A stretch of 64,000 nucleotides of DNA from Micropterix aruncella (Eukaryota; Arthropoda; Insecta; Lepidoptera; Micropterigidae). Below are positions 42,381 through 54,487 of the stretch, piece after piece. The notes below the pieces were generated by a model. The model was not told where the DNA came from. It was given only the letters and a program-made list of their open reading frames with translations, and did no database searches. A program made the position numbers and the translations under genes. Location of the stretch: contig OX155963.1 of the NCBI GenBank assembly GCA_944548615.1, forward strand, positions 20,578,261 to 20,642,260. Reading direction: 5' to 3'. Within the stretch, counting starts at the first letter, position 1, and each line of letters begins with the position of its first letter.

Positions 42381-43356
42381 TTATGCTATGATATTCTGCA
42401 TAAATTGCATCAGATTCGTTGGTTTGTTTTCGTATACCTTACTATTTAGGTATCCCCAAAAGAAAGAGTCGAGTAGATTGAGATCGGGGCTCCTGGGAGC
42501 CCAGTCAATGGTGCCTCTACGAGAAATCACATTATTCGGGAATAATTCGCTTACAGCCTCAATTGACATGTGAGATGTATGGCAAGTTGCCCCATCTTGC
42601 TAAACATCATATTCTTGGGTTAAAGCGTTCAAACCCTTGCAACTTTGGGGCCAAAGAGTCTCTTAACATTTCGCAGAAACGGTCACTATTTACAGTGAGT
42701 GCACGCCCTCGTCGTTATTCGTGGAAATGAGGGCCAATGATGCCTTTTACTGGGCATTGCAGCCCATACAACGACCTTTGGGCCATGAAATGGTCGTTGA
42801 TGCTTTCGTTCAGGATTCTCTCTTGCCCAGTAGCGGCAATTCTGCTTGTTGACGTGACCATTTAAGTGGAAGTCGGCTTCGTCGCTAAACAGAATGTTTT
42901 CAAATGTTCAACCGCGCCAGCATTTCATTTACAAATTTAATCGCTTAGCATAGTCAGTATTTTTTAGTTTTTGAACTAACTGAATTTTAAAGGCATTGAG
43001 ATGCAAGTCTATCTTAGAAATTAACTGCAAAGACGATTTTTTGATGTTGAGTAATTGATTTCGCTTACAAATTGATAGAGACGGATTCTGACGAACTGAA
43101 GCCATTACTTCTTCGATCGATTCTTGACCTCTAACAATCGCGGGTGATCTGCGTTTTGAATTCTTACTGTTAAGCCACTATTTTCAGACATCCGGATCCA
43201 TCTTCTAAGGACATCGTCACTTAATGCACTACGTGAATGATATTCCGCACGATACAAACGTTGAGCGGTAACTATAGAGTCACTGTTGAGGTAAAACGCG
43301 CGTACGTAAAAAGCACATATTGAGGTGTCGACTACAACGGGCGAGCCCGTCACCAT
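42381..43356 (-). pseudogene. Tc1/mariner-like transposase with DUF4817-type N-terminus
   Basis: On the - strand, 43356-43105 resembles the N-terminal DNA-binding part (VRAFYLNSDSIVTAQRLYR; then RRWIRMSENSGLT). The damaged middle (about 42910-42740) gives ENILFSDEADFHLNGHVNKQ and ENPERKHQRPFHGPKVVVW. 42569-42381 holds the last catalytic block (IDWAPRSPDLNLLDSFFWGY, KSKVYENKP-like). This is the usual order of a DDE transposase abundant in insects. Numerous stops and shifts; the ends of the element were not resolved, though 'gggtgtccagaaacag' at 42015 may be one. Confidence 0.7.
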
Positions 43357-43419
43357 AGGACGTTTTAACGATTAGTCGTTCTATCGACCTGCAGTGAGCG
43401 TAAAAGACTTTGGACAAAC

Positions 43420-44120
43420 AATCTAACGTCTAGCTACGCCACAACCCGTAAGAGTCCAACGCCTTACCGCGAGATAGCCAGGTATGTTGCAGATACCCGG
43501 CGGCTCGAGACACTCGCGCCCTTACTTCCAATTGTGACCAGATTTCTCCGGTCTCTCGATTGGTTCCGAGTTCGAGGTTGCTTGCGCGGTCCTCTCCCTT
43601 ACGAAGCGGTGAAACGGTGTATACCGAATCTATCGCGGACCAAGACGTCCTTTGCCCGGCTCTGAACCGGGATCGGATGGCCAATGGTCATTTCAAGAGC
43701 AGTCGCCGTAAGGTACGCAACCACCCCCGCTCTCTAGGAAACAATACAGTTTCCAGACTCCCCCGACTGTTAGTCGGAGTGCACAATCGATTGGCTTGCG
43801 CCGCACGGTGCGCAGACCGTCCGGGAGCGCCAGAGGTTTGATTCCCGGGGGAAACTGGATTCGCCCCCCCAGAGTCCTACCCAGGTTCGCACCCCGTGCG
43901 TGGAGGCCGTCGGGTGGGTGTTGATCCGTGAGTATGACCGACCCTGAACACATGGGTCATCGTGGCCAACCCATCATGGGCCCGTTAGCTCCCACGTAAA
44001 AAGCACAGTGCGTCCCCGGGTAGTAGTCCATGGCTACTAAAATTCCATGAAGCAGTGTGCGATGCTGCCCATTCTCTGTACCCCTGCACCGCCCCTTTAC
44101 GACGTTAGAGCAAAAACAAA
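43420..44120. repeat. GC-rich island containing dispersed repeat copy 2 (43835-44000)
   Basis: The part 43835-44000 matches the complement of 885-1075. The whole 700-bp block is far richer in G+C than its surroundings and contains a B box-like 'ggtttgattcc' near 43836. Open frames of up to 93 codons on both strands reflect low stop density. It may be the 5' region of a retroelement or an rDNA-targeted element, but no domain confirms that. Confidence 0.55.
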
Positions 44121-44124
44121 TCCC

Positions 44125-45470
44125 GCTAGTGTTTCTAGACACCCAAATAGATAGCATTATATCTATATAGACTAATGAGTCTATTTGAACATTAAGGCGA
44201 CTACCTCTCTCAAACAGTGAAAAACTGACATTTTGCAATCAAATTTACGTGACTCCCGCGAACATTTAAATAATAATAAAAATATGAGTCTTGTAGGATT
44301 TTTTTCAATATTTTGTTCTACGATGTCGAATTTCAATGTTTTGATTTTTTTCTTAATAAAAATAAATAAAATCTGAAGTCATCGCTTTTTTGTAAATAGC
44401 ATTTTTCTTGGAATCTATAAGGGTTAGCAACTTGAAACCATGTTGGTAATGAGTAGGAAGTAAATGTTCAAAATTTAACATTGCTTTATTTTTAATTATT
44501 TTACTTTTTCCATTACAATCTTCCAAAAAACCAAAAAAATATTTTTTTGTCAAGCGCAATTTTAGTAGAATGTTATGCTGCACAAGCAAAAATAGTCCTT
44601 CCGTGTATTGCGACCCGCTTGACATTCCCTTGGCAAGTCCAGTCCGTGCGGGGCCGCATACCTTGCCAGTATTGCTTTAGGCGCTGCGTCGCTTTTTTTT
44701 ACAATTTAACGCGGTCTATTTCAAGATATTATTTTGCAAAAAGGTGCTAACTTGGAATCGATCACAAAACATGGGGAAGAAATATTCATTAGCATCCAAT
44801 AATGCATTAAAATATATATTTGGGCTGACAGAATCAAAACGATGAGTTTCAATGTAGCAAATTTATAATTTCAATCGATCGACGCGGCGCATCTAGTCAG
44901 GCGACAGCTGTGGCGACAGGCGGCAGGGCTTCTCAAGTAGCAACCCAGCATGAAAATTCCAGCAAAGTTTTTTAATTTAGTGGTATAAAACCCGTTTTTT
45001 TATAGTTTTAGCACAAAGAGGGCTCGAATGGTTGACCGTACATAAATTAACTGCAACGATATATGTACATTAAAATGCCACGGTAATTAAATTTCTTTAG
45101 GATATCTATTACCTTTACCTGCGTGTTTATTCTATAATTTTTATAGAAAATGCATAAAATGTAGGGCCTTGAACTACACATTAATGCAGTATAGGTGCTT
45201 ACATTTTTAAGCACGTCGAGGCCTTTCTGAAACACTCCAATGTATGTTTAGCGTTTTTTGATGGTATCGGTGTTATGATTTTCAATATTTTTTCGATTTT
45301 TCCCAAACTGACGATATTGTTTTGCAGTTACGTGACTAACTGTGGCAGATATTGTTTTTTTAATTAGTTACACAGTTATTCATGTAACTGCAAAAAAAAA
45401 ATGTTGATGGCCAAAAAAATAGGTCTTGCTGTGCTCTACTTCCCTATAATATATTAAGAATAAATTTTAC
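44125..45470. other. No confirmed gene
   Basis: AT-rich sequence with small overlapping frames on both strands. An inverted repeat 'tttgcagttacgtgactaac' and its partner '...gttattcatgtaactgcaaa' lies at 45323-45396. It may mark the flank of the element carrying the YqaJ remnant. Confidence 0.4.
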
Positions 45471-45477
45471 AGGGCGA

Positions 45478-46038
45478 ATTGATATTCAACCATGCGGGTT
45501 ATTTATTGATGCAAACATACCCTTCTTAAGAGCAACACCGGATGGAATATCAGGGGATAATTTAATAGTCGAGGTAAAGTGTCCTATAGCTGGTTTTTAA
45601 ATTGGAATAGATGAATCAATTCCATCAAAAAGGTGTTCTTTTGGCAATATAAAGAGAATAAATTAGAACTCAATAAAAAACACCCATGGTATATACAAGT
45701 TCAGGGACAGTTACATATTACTATGAGAGATATGTGTCTTTTCGCCGTTTGGTCTGGGAAAGATATACCTTTGAAAACGGAATATATAAAAAGAGACATT
45801 TTTTTTGGGAAGACGTTATGGAAGAAAAACTTTAAAGATTCTACGTGGAATGTTTATTACCATAATTGGTAGATCCGAGAATTCCAAAAATGAAAACATT
45901 AGAGAACCCGTTTACATTTTAGAAGCTATCAAATTAAAGGAATCTACGAAACGTTCACTGCAATCTTTTCCAATAACTTCTACAAAAGATAGACGGCCAT
46001 TATTTTCCCCTGAACCAGACAGTGATGAAATAAAATGA
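45478..46038 (+). pseudogene. YqaJ-type exonuclease (recombinase) remnant
   Basis: The + strand reads CGLFIDANIPFLRATPDGIS, then DNLIVEVKCPIAGF, a stop (TAA, about 45598), a frame change near 45637, then NKLELNKKHPWYIQVQGQLHI and MRDMCLFAVWSGKDIPLKTE. The PDG and E-V-K-C-P blocks hold the acidic and lysine residues of the lambda-exonuclease-like fold, and Y-x-Q-V-Q-G-Q-L is the usual following helix. In arthropods such domains are mostly encoded by mobile elements or acquired from large DNA viruses. Which applies here cannot be told. Confidence 0.7.
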
Positions 46039-46139
46039 CGCTACAAATATTAATACCAATATACAAAGTGGCATAATGGACAAAGCAACAGTAATTCCAT
46101 TCGATCATTACTAGTTAACTTTCAATTTTTGTAATCTAT

Positions 46140-46215
46140 ATTAATGAACATTGTGACAAAAGTGGTATGTTTCGCTGATGATACGGTCTTGTTATTCATT
46201 GACAAAATGTGGTCA
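46140..46215 (+). pseudogene. Reverse transcriptase active-site scrap
   Basis: Reads NIVTKVVCFADDTVLLFIDKMW, containing the F-A-D-D-T core of a CR1/Jockey reverse transcriptase. It is cut off by microsatellite sequence on the right. Confidence 0.5.
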
Positions 46216-46228
46216 TACTATTTTGAAA

Positions 46229-46380
46229 AGGCTAGTAAGAAAAAGACTAGTAGGACTAGTAGGACTAGTAGGAAAGGTAAGGTAAAGATTAGTAGGAAAG
46301 TAGTAGTAGTAGTAGTAAGTATAAACTAGTAGTAGTACCTAGTAAGAGAAGAAAGTAAGTAAAGACTAGTAGGAAAAGCG
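46229..46380 (+). repeat. 'actagtagg/gtagtagta' microsatellite
   Basis: Imperfect tandem 'actagtaggactagtagg' and 'agtagtagtagtagta' units, purine-rich on this strand. Confidence 0.8.
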
Positions 46381-46539
46381 TAATTGGTATAGTAAGTGTC
46401 CTAAGTAACTCCTTGTTGTAAAAATAATGCCTTTTTATCTGAAATTGGAACACATTGCTGTAAGAATAATACTAATATGCTTATGATTATCGAACTTTCT
46501 ACCAGAATTATAATATACATTTACTTATTTTATACGAAT

Positions 46540-46820
46540 TCAAATTGTTGATAATATGACCAATAAACATGACCTAACAATTTAAATTATTTTTTTAATT
46601 TAAAATACTACTTTTTGTGACATAAATATAAAAGTTAGACATATGCTGTCGCTGACTATTTTGTAGGCATTATTAAGCTCTACAACTTTTCTCTAGATCT
46701 TAATCATATATCTCTCATCGTTAAGGCAGAGTTAGTTAGAAACGTTTTCGTTCGACCGCTTATTCTCTGACTTACTTTGCAAATCCGACTACCATGAAAA
46801 AGACTTTTTATTTTTCGGAT
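46540..46820 (+). repeat. Repeat doublet, copy 1
   Basis: About 280 bp from 'catttacttattttata' to 'cttactttgcaaatcc', including 'aaagttagacatatgctgtc' and 'gttaaggcagagttagttag'. It is repeated at 47070-47345 with about 5-8% difference by eye. Confidence 0.85.
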
Positions 46821-47069
46821 TAACATATAGCCACACTCACAAATAACGTGGCTTTCTATTGGTAAAGAATTTTCGAAATCGGTTAAGTAGATCCAGAGAT
46901 TACTTCCTACAACGTCACGAACTTTACCTCTTTATAATATTAGTATAGATTACGACACGGTCGCGGTTCCATACCTATGTCGTAAATTATCTCTGCAGTA
47001 AAAGAGAAAAGTTTTTTGTTTTAAACGCTTGAGACGATAAATTTACTTATTTTGATAAGAATTCATAAT

Positions 47070-47345
47070 TGTTGATTCCAATAAACATGACCAATAAACA
47101 TGACCTAACGATTTAAATAATTTTTTTAATATAAAATACTACTTTTTGTGACCTAAATATAAAAGTTAGACATATGCTGTCGCTGACTTTTTTGTGGGCA
47201 TTATTAGGCTCTACAACTTATCTCTAGAACTCAATCATATATCTCTCATCGTTAAGGCAGAGTTAGTTAGAAACGTTTTTGTTCGACCGCTTATTCTCCG
47301 ACTTACTTTGCAAATCCTACCACGAAAAAGTCTTTTCATTTTTCG
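47070..47345 (+). repeat. Repeat doublet, copy 2
   Basis: A direct repeat of 46540-46820, about 529 bp downstream. The spacer differs, so this is either a tandem duplication of a larger unit with decay or two insertions of one element. Confidence 0.85.
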
Positions 47346-47349
47346 TATA

Positions 47350-48295
47350 GTAATATCGTATAAAAAGTCTGTATCGTATAGTACTTCATGCACGTCTACA
47401 TTCTTCGAGGTTTCAAAGTCCACGTGTGCAATACAAAATAGGCCCTTTCTTTTCCCGGAAATGTGCATTTGTGTTTGTATCTGAGCATAATATTTCTTGC
47501 CTAATTTTCCATTATTATAGTACATACCTACTAATAGTGTTGTCCTTGTAAGGACATTTTATTTCTACAACAGTCATTGGTAAGCCCATAAGGCGATCCA
47601 CCAATCATAGGACACTTATTGTTTAAAATAATACCAGATCCCATTATCTTCAGGTTTTTGACTCGCGAGACTTGATTTATGATTTTTTTTAATGCAATTT
47701 CAAACTTTAAACTGCTCTCCTGGGCAATTCGGTTTATGTCGCTTATACCCTATTACCTTTTAACCTTCGATATGTTAATACATTACAAAACTTGCCTAAA
47801 TATTCTTATTCTGAAGGGGTATCTCGAAGAAATAGATACAATATTATTATTGTATAACTCGTTCCTGAGAGGACCGAATACCTGAAAGTTATCTACATAA
47901 GTTTCTACATAATATTACTATTTGCAAGAATTTTTGGAACGAAAATATTCTAATATTAAAACTGCTTCCACGGCGGCGCCGACCGCGACCTTAGGTTGCG
48001 AGCACATGTCGCAATGGCGACGTCACATGTCGCAATGGCGACGTATACGACGGCAGCGCCAATTTTACGCGGTGTCGCGCGCAATAAAGTAGTTAGCCGT
48101 GTACTCATAGAGGGCGCTAAAAAATACCCCTACCATACCCCGCTTCGGCTCACCCCTCGCCTGTCTCAAGAGAAAGTTGAATTTGATTTAGCCAATAGCG
48201 TCACCTTAAAGTGAGTAATTATTACGTATTGAAATCAGTATACCAAATAAAAAATCGGCTGTGTCACTTCAAGACTTTCCCGGCAAGCAGACAAC
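47350..48295. other. No gene seen
   Basis: Frames of up to 96 codons have no recognisable domains. 47995-48050 has a short tandem 'cgcaatggcgacgt' repeat with 'cacatgt' between units. Confidence 0.45.
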
Positions 48296-48560
48296 CACCT
48301 GAGCGCCAAACCCACTAAACCCCCCTTTCAAACCTCCCCCCTACACCCCCCCTCCCCCTACACCCCTTTAAACACTCACCAGCCCTTCCCCTGCCCCCCC
48401 TCTTACTCCTCCACCTCCTACCTCCCTCCACCCAACCATCCCCTCTGTGTCCCACTCTCTCTTCCCCTCTCCACCAATTCCTTTCCCCCATCCCCTTCCT
48501 CTCGGCCTCCCCCTTCCCCCTTCCACCAACTCCCTATGGTCACTCCTCATTCTCCTCTTT
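48296..48560 (+). repeat. Polypyrimidine tract, ~260 bp
   Basis: Almost entirely C and T on the + strand with frequent runs of five to seven C. The complementary G-runs could form quadruplexes or triplex DNA. The 68-codon Arg/Gly-rich - strand frame is an artefact of composition. Confidence 0.85.
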
Positions 48561-48574
48561 TGCATCCAAAGCAC

Positions 48575-48790
48575 TTGGGTATTTATTTATTTATTTATTT
48601 CTCAAAACTAATTAACCTTACAGATAATTCCAAATCGTTAATTATTATTCTAGACTATAATTCGAGACAATAGCCATTATTCTACTATAGACTATTATTA
48701 CTATTCTACTATTATTATTATACTTTATTACTATTTTTATCATTATTATTCTACTATATAGCTATTATTCTGGACTATACCAAACGAGAC
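48575..48790 (+). repeat. AT-rich microsatellites
   Basis: 'tatttatttatttattt' followed by imperfect 'ctattattattattc' arrays. No coding content. Confidence 0.75.
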
Positions 48791-48939
48791 AGAGCAATAC
48801 GTTAGAGCGGAATATGAACAATCATACATATGTTGTACATATATCCAATGATTTTCCTATCTTTCTTATTATACTAGGTACTAATTTTAACAACTTTTAT
48901 ACTGCATACTGCATACTACATATTTACCTAATTACTTGA

Positions 48940-49500
48940 TTGCTAAGATATGCCATTACCGTACTTTGCACTGTTGTGCTAAGTTCACCGTCCAAATATC
49001 CAATTTTGCCTCAGCCGAATATAGTGCATTTAGGGTTTCCCCTCCCATTTAGGGAGTCAAATTGTTTCGTTACGTATTCAGTGAACACTGAGAGGTTTAT
49101 AGTGGTGGAACGTCCTGGCCGAAAACCATGCGGAGCGTCTGATAACTTTCCACTTACCTGGCTATATAGATATTTGTGGATAAAAGTATCAAACAATTTG
49201 GCCGCAGATTAAAGGATCGCCAATGGCACAGTAAATATATTTATATTTTCTATTTACTATTTGCTATATTTACTATATTTACTATATTTACTATTTACTA
49301 CACTGGTCTGTAATTCTCCACGTCAGATTTCGCCCCCGACGTTTGTATTGGGATGACGCGGCTAATTTTCTTCTTGACGAATAGATCCCACTAGAGACAA
49401 TTAAATTGACAATAAGTCGTAAGGGTTCAACCAAATTAGATTGACATGCCTTTAATAAATATGTATGGAGGAATACCGTCCGGACCAACGGACCGTTTAG
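48940..49500 (-). pseudogene. Non-LTR reverse transcriptase fragment
   Basis: The - strand carries GPDGIPPYLLKACQSNLVEPL-like text (about 49500-49420), then a damaged middle, then KYLYSQVSGKLSDAPHGFRP and GRSTTINLSVFTEYV (49180-49060). These are the conserved 'GPDGIP' and 'HGFRPGRST' blocks of a non-LTR reverse transcriptase. The catalytic YADD is not seen. A 'tatttac' tandem repeat (49225-49300) interrupts it. Confidence 0.75.
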
Positions 49501-49504
49501 GCTT

Positions 49505-50245
49505 TAACTTTTTGAAGTATCTACTCGTATTAAAGTACCTACTCTAGAAAGGCGAGATAGAAACTAACGGAAGAAGAAGAATATTTTCGTTCGGAACTTT
49601 ATACGAGTACATCCTTACTCGATCTATTTTCTTCGAAGTTAAAGCATTCTAGATAAGGCGGAATTGGAACCCACGGAAGAAGAAGAATAACGGAGATAAA
49701 GAATGTTTTCGACCCCCCACCCCCATCTACCCTTCCCCCCCCCCGACAGCAACTATAGTATTTTTGCTATTCTTCCAATATGGTACGTACCTCGGCTAGC
49801 CTCGGGCGGTTCGATATTATTATATGAATAAAATGTAAGTCGTTTTTTTTTGTGTCGCTTGTATAAGAGATATCGGGTCTCGACCCTACGAAGCATCTGT
49901 GTACAGCATTTCAAGTCTCTAAGTCCAATATTTCTAGATTGAAGTATGACTAGCGTACCCCCCTGGAGAACCGATTTCAACCACAATCTTTTGAACTCTT
50001 GCCATGACCAAATGATGCCTGCATGCCAAATTTGATCTCAATCGGACGAAGCGTTTGGGCGCTATCGTGAAGAAATACACCAGCGCCGGCTCGAGGAAAC
50101 TTGGCGCCCTAGGCAAAAGACTAGTATGGCGCCCATTAAAAAAAAACACAAAACATTAATTGTGTAATTTTTAATCAAATAATTATAGCACAGATATGAC
50201 TTACCTACTTATATATAATTATAAAACAAACTTTTTAAAAAAAAT
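49505..50245. other. No gene seen
   Basis: It contains two C-rich runs (49700-49745) and text such as 'atttgatctcaatcggacg' that recalls retroelement 3' ends. No paired ends found. Confidence 0.4.
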
Positions 50246-50248
50246 ACA

Positions 50249-50488
50249 ACCGACTTCAAATAATTTTTGCACATATTTTCCAGTTATTTTGATTTTAAAA
50301 CCAAACTACTGAACCAATTTTGATTAAATTTCTATGGGACCAATTTGAAAGTATATTCTTTCAAATACAAAAAGAATTTCCCAAATCGCTTTATAAATGA
50401 CGGAGATCTGAGGTAACAAACATAAAAAAAAAATAAAAAAAAATTCAACCGAATTGAGAACCTCCTCCTTTTATTGAAGTCGGTTAAA
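50249..50488. mobile_element. Lepidopteran-type short element with 'accgacttcaa' ends
   Basis: It begins 'aaccgacttcaaataat' and ends 'tattgaagtcggttaaa', a 12-bp inverted terminal match, with 'accgaattgagaacctcctcc' just inside the right end. From general knowledge this sequence is very abundant in moth and butterfly genomes, which supports the assignment of the window. Confidence 0.65.
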
Positions 50489-50769
50489 AAGAGAATATAT
50501 CCACCTTCTTTAGCTGTATGGAGTGAAATATAAGATTTTTTAAAAAGACTAATTAGAGATTAAATCAAGCAAGTTTTATTTTCCTTGCCTTTATTTAAGC
50601 AAAAGTGGAAACGATCTCCTTTAAATCTATTGTTTGAGCTATTTCTTGTTTTATAGATTAAGTCTTTCTTGGGTCATTGTGTAGCGCAGATACGTTTTAA
50701 TTTAACAAGTTTTCTTGAGTCATTGGATAATCTGCTAGAGGCCTAGGTATAGATACGAGTCTAATATAA

Positions 50770-52839
50770 TATTAACTGGAGACATCAACATTAACATCTT
50801 AAATGATAAAAATACTCAAGCGGAAAACTATCTTAACCTTCTGGCGCATTATGGACTGGAGGTCGGAATTAATAGACCTACTAGAGTTGATGAGAATACT
50901 AAGAGCTGCATAGATCAATTTATGATCAAAACTAAATTTCATAGTCAAACGTTCATTTACCAATCCACCATCACCGACCACTATGCAATTGGTATATGCC
51001 TATCTAAAAAAATAATTAAGAACAGCCCTAAACAGACGTATTCCAAAAAACAATCGATTACGCATCAATATCAGAAAACCTCAAAAAGACGGACTGGACT
51101 CCAGTATTACAATGTAAAGATAGTAACATTGCTGCCAACCAATTCCATGATATTCTTGCAAATTGCATTAAAATGGCTACAATCGAAAAGGCATGTACTA
51201 TACCCAGGTCTCGAAATAAACTATCTCCTTGGATAACCGATGGCCTGATTTTCAGCATAAGAAAGCGAGACATTATACATAAGCAGATTAAACAATGCCC
51301 TAATGATATTCAACTCTTAATGTACTACAAAAGGTATAGAAATATATGTAAAAAACTTATAACAAAAACTAGAGATAAGTATTATAGAAACAAAATAGAT
51401 AGAGTAAATGGGGACAAAAAAAAACTTGGGAAATTATCAAAGGGTTAGTGAACAACAGAAACAATAGCTCAGATATAAAAGAGATGTATATACATAAGGA
51501 ATAAAAAAAAATGGACTTACACTCTAACGATATATTGAATTACATTAATGACTACTTCACTGGTATAGGACAAGACCTAGCTAACTCTATACTGCATAAA
51601 AAGGGTATGTCTGAGAGGGAGCTAGCCTTATCAATGCATAAGCAACCGAAATTAAATGAAAAATTCGAATTATTGCAAACGAATAAAGCAGAGGTCTTAA
51701 AGACTATAAAAAGTATCAGAGACGACTGTGCTCCAGGAAAAGATGGGATCCAGGCAAAGATAATCAAACAATCTGCAGAAACATTATCCGAGCCCCTTGC
51801 TCATCTAATAAACCTCAGTTTCTTGACTGGTATATTTCCAACATGGCTGAAAAAAGCGATAATAAAACCAATATTTAAAAGTGATAAAAAAGAAGATATA
51901 GGAAATTATTGCCCTATCTCCCTCCTCAGTGTGGTTTCTAAAGTGTATGAAAAAATATTCAAACATAGACTAACACAATATCTAGAGACACAGAAGCTGC
52001 TATCTAATAATCAGTATGGCTTTAGACAGGGTCGGGGAACCAGTGAGGCCATCAATGCTGTCATACAATATATAGTGGAAAACATAGACAAAGGAAAAAA
52101 GGTAATTGCCACTTTCCTTGACCTGTCAAAGGTTTTTGACACAGTTTCCCATGTAATCCTCGAAAAAAAAACTAACTGACTACGGAATCGATGGGGTGGC
52201 CTTAAAATGGTTTCGGAGCTACCTAGACGGGAGGACTCAGAGCACAGTAATTGGTCGACAAATAAGCGAAGCGACTAACGTGTCATTCGGTGTCCCTCAA
52301 GGTAGTGTTTTGGGTCCAATTCTCTTTTTAATCTACATCAACGAATTGTGCGAATTACCTGTTAATGGTAGAATTGTATCCTTCGCGGACGACACTGTCC
52401 TTCTTACTGCGACTAATAATTGGAATGATACATTCTTCAAAGCTCAAAGTAACTAGGAACTGGCTAAAACTTGGATCGACAACCATATTTTAACGCTAAA
52501 TGCTGCGAAATCAAAATTTATCACTTTCAGCTTGCGGGGAAATCCCAGCCAGGTTCTCAACCAAACACTTGCCATTCATACCGACAAATGCTTGGATAAG
52601 AATAGATGTGTATGTACTAAATTAAGCAAATCTGCAACAGTCTCCTACTTAGGCATAACGGTAGATGAGAAGCTATGTTGGGAAAATCAGATTGCAAATT
52701 TGAGTTCGAGAATTAGAAAGCTGGTTTATGTATTTCTTCGGTTGCGCAACATTCTGTCCAAAACAACCATAAGAATGGTATACATGGCCTTGTGTCAGAG
52801 TATTTTGTCCTACGGAGTCGCGGCATGGGGCGCTACTAC
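50770..52839 (+). pseudogene. Jockey-like non-LTR element, 5' part (split by Gypsy)
   Basis: 5'-truncated in the endonuclease domain (GDININILNDK...; RPTRVDENTKSCID; STITDHYAI). The reverse transcriptase then runs through 51511-52456: APGKDGIQAKIIKQS, PIFKSDKKEDIGNYCPISLL, NNQYGFRQGRGTSEAI, ATFLDLSKVFDTV, FGVPQGSVLGPILF and VSFADDTVLL, followed by the thumb region VSYLGITVDEKLCW to AAWGATT. Stops (for example near 51446 and 52178) show that it was already dead. Coding sequence resumes after the Gypsy insertion at 60821. Confidence 0.85.
52836..52839. repeat. Target duplication of Gypsy element, left (CTAC)
   Basis: CTAC precedes the left LTR and is repeated at 60817-60820. Removing one copy and the element restores the Jockey reading frame exactly. 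Confidence 0.85.
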
Positions 52840-53844
52840 TATAACCGCAAAATACTAATTTCCGTGTTTGGAAGAAACACGGTAGAAACTACCAAAACCC
52901 AAAAGAATCAAAGTAAAAGGACGCCACCTCCTTTTAAAGAAAAAGAAGGAAACTAATTATATTTAAAAAAAAAGATACCCGAAAGAAATTTTGAAAAAGA
53001 AAAAAATTAACCTCAAAAAACTATCTCAGAGAGTGGGCCAAATATTAATGAGCATTGGGTTTGGCCCTCAGAAAACCCTTCTCCTCAGACACACAAAAGA
53101 CTACAGCACAAGAAGAAACACGAGAGTATGTAAAGTATCCGTGTTTATTCGCCCGCAGGCACCCTTCTTCAAATTCCGCTTATTGGCGTGTCACATGTGC
53201 TCATCCAAATAAAAATAACAGAATTCCAGAAATGAATGTAAATTCCTTGACGTGGAGGCAATTCCCGTCACATTTAGCGACGATTTCGTCACTTATATAG
53301 CAGCAGTAATTATTCAAAAAAACCAGAGGTGCCGACAGCAGATAAATCACACACACTTCACATCACAAATTTTACCGCCAGGCGGTTAATTTACGGCTTT
53401 CTTGTTTAATCTACTTTCTGCCTCCCTCGGCGGAGCAACAGCACCTCCCCGCCATTGTTAAAACAGGAAATGAGTCTAACCGAACACGTTTGACAACTCA
53501 TTATTGCCAGAAACACGAATGTCTCTACTCTATGGCAAAGAGTGTAGATTTACTTCCAATTTTTTTTTTTAATCAAAGTTAAATTTTATGTAGGTTTTCT
53601 TTTTAATTAATATTATAATTTTTAGTTGTCATTCATTTATTTATTTATTTATCTTTTAATAAATATATCTCCATAATAGCAACATTAATGTCATCTGACA
53701 GCTGTTAAGGAAAATTTTTGGATGATTTCAAAAAGCAACAATAAACAACATTTTCGGAACAGAAAAAGGTTATAGAAAACCCTGAGAAGTAACCTTTAAT
53801 GATAATTCGGGACACAAGCGCAAAAAAAAGGAATTTCTGTTACA
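52840..53844 (-). repeat. 3' LTR of the Gypsy element
   Basis: 1,005 bp, apparently identical to 59812-60816 (same frames of 73 and 81 codons at an offset of 6,972). It contains a 'tttatttatttatttatc' run near 53636 and 'aataaa' signals. Confidence 0.95.
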
Positions 53845-54487
53845 GCCCCAACCCAAGAGAAAAATCGGGGGAGAAAAACCAACGATTTTGATTGAATCGT
53901 CCCGATTCACCAGCTACTACGAGCTTTACGCCACTAGAACAACAACAACTCCTAACTTAACAAACCTTCTTCACGTTAACTATAATCAATTAATCCGTTC
54001 AGTAACAATAGCAGAGGCAAACTTTTACCAACTAAAACTTACACCCATTACTCTTATCACCAGAGTAAGAAAAGAAAATCAAGAAATTAAACCCAACACC
54101 AACATAACCAAAAAAAAACTTATGGAACTCCGACAACTTCCAACAACTAAGGAAGGATCAACTCATTGCGGATACCCGACTCCTACCGAAAACAACAATA
54201 ACTCTGACGTTAAACCTCGACTAAACGTTTACTTACTAAGAGACTATAGTAGTTGTCATTTACTACCTTTCATACCAATCCCCATTCATTCATCCCGGAC
54301 ATGAGACATTCTTACAACAATAATGCTAGATAGAAATGCTAGCATGACTGACAAAACAAAATGATTTCAGCTATTGATACCACTTGGTACAATGCCTTTG
54401 TAAAGACAATTTAAAGGGCTCATTTTAGTTTCACCCAAGATAGACAATTTTTGTAATAGAATGTTAACGCGAAGAACTCCGATACTA

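Noticed and set aside
43420..44120. rRNA gene fragment
   Set aside because: GC content is suggestive, but I could not match it to conserved 18S, 28S or 5S text.
52991..53300. Open frames of 73 and 81 codons, repeated at 59963-60272
   Set aside because: They lie inside the two LTRs on the strand opposite to the element's genes and resemble no protein. Their identity reflects LTR identity.
53888..54304. 138-codon frame next to the 3' LTR, considered as an env gene
   Set aside because: It is on the wrong strand for the element and has no signal peptide, membrane segment or cleavage site.
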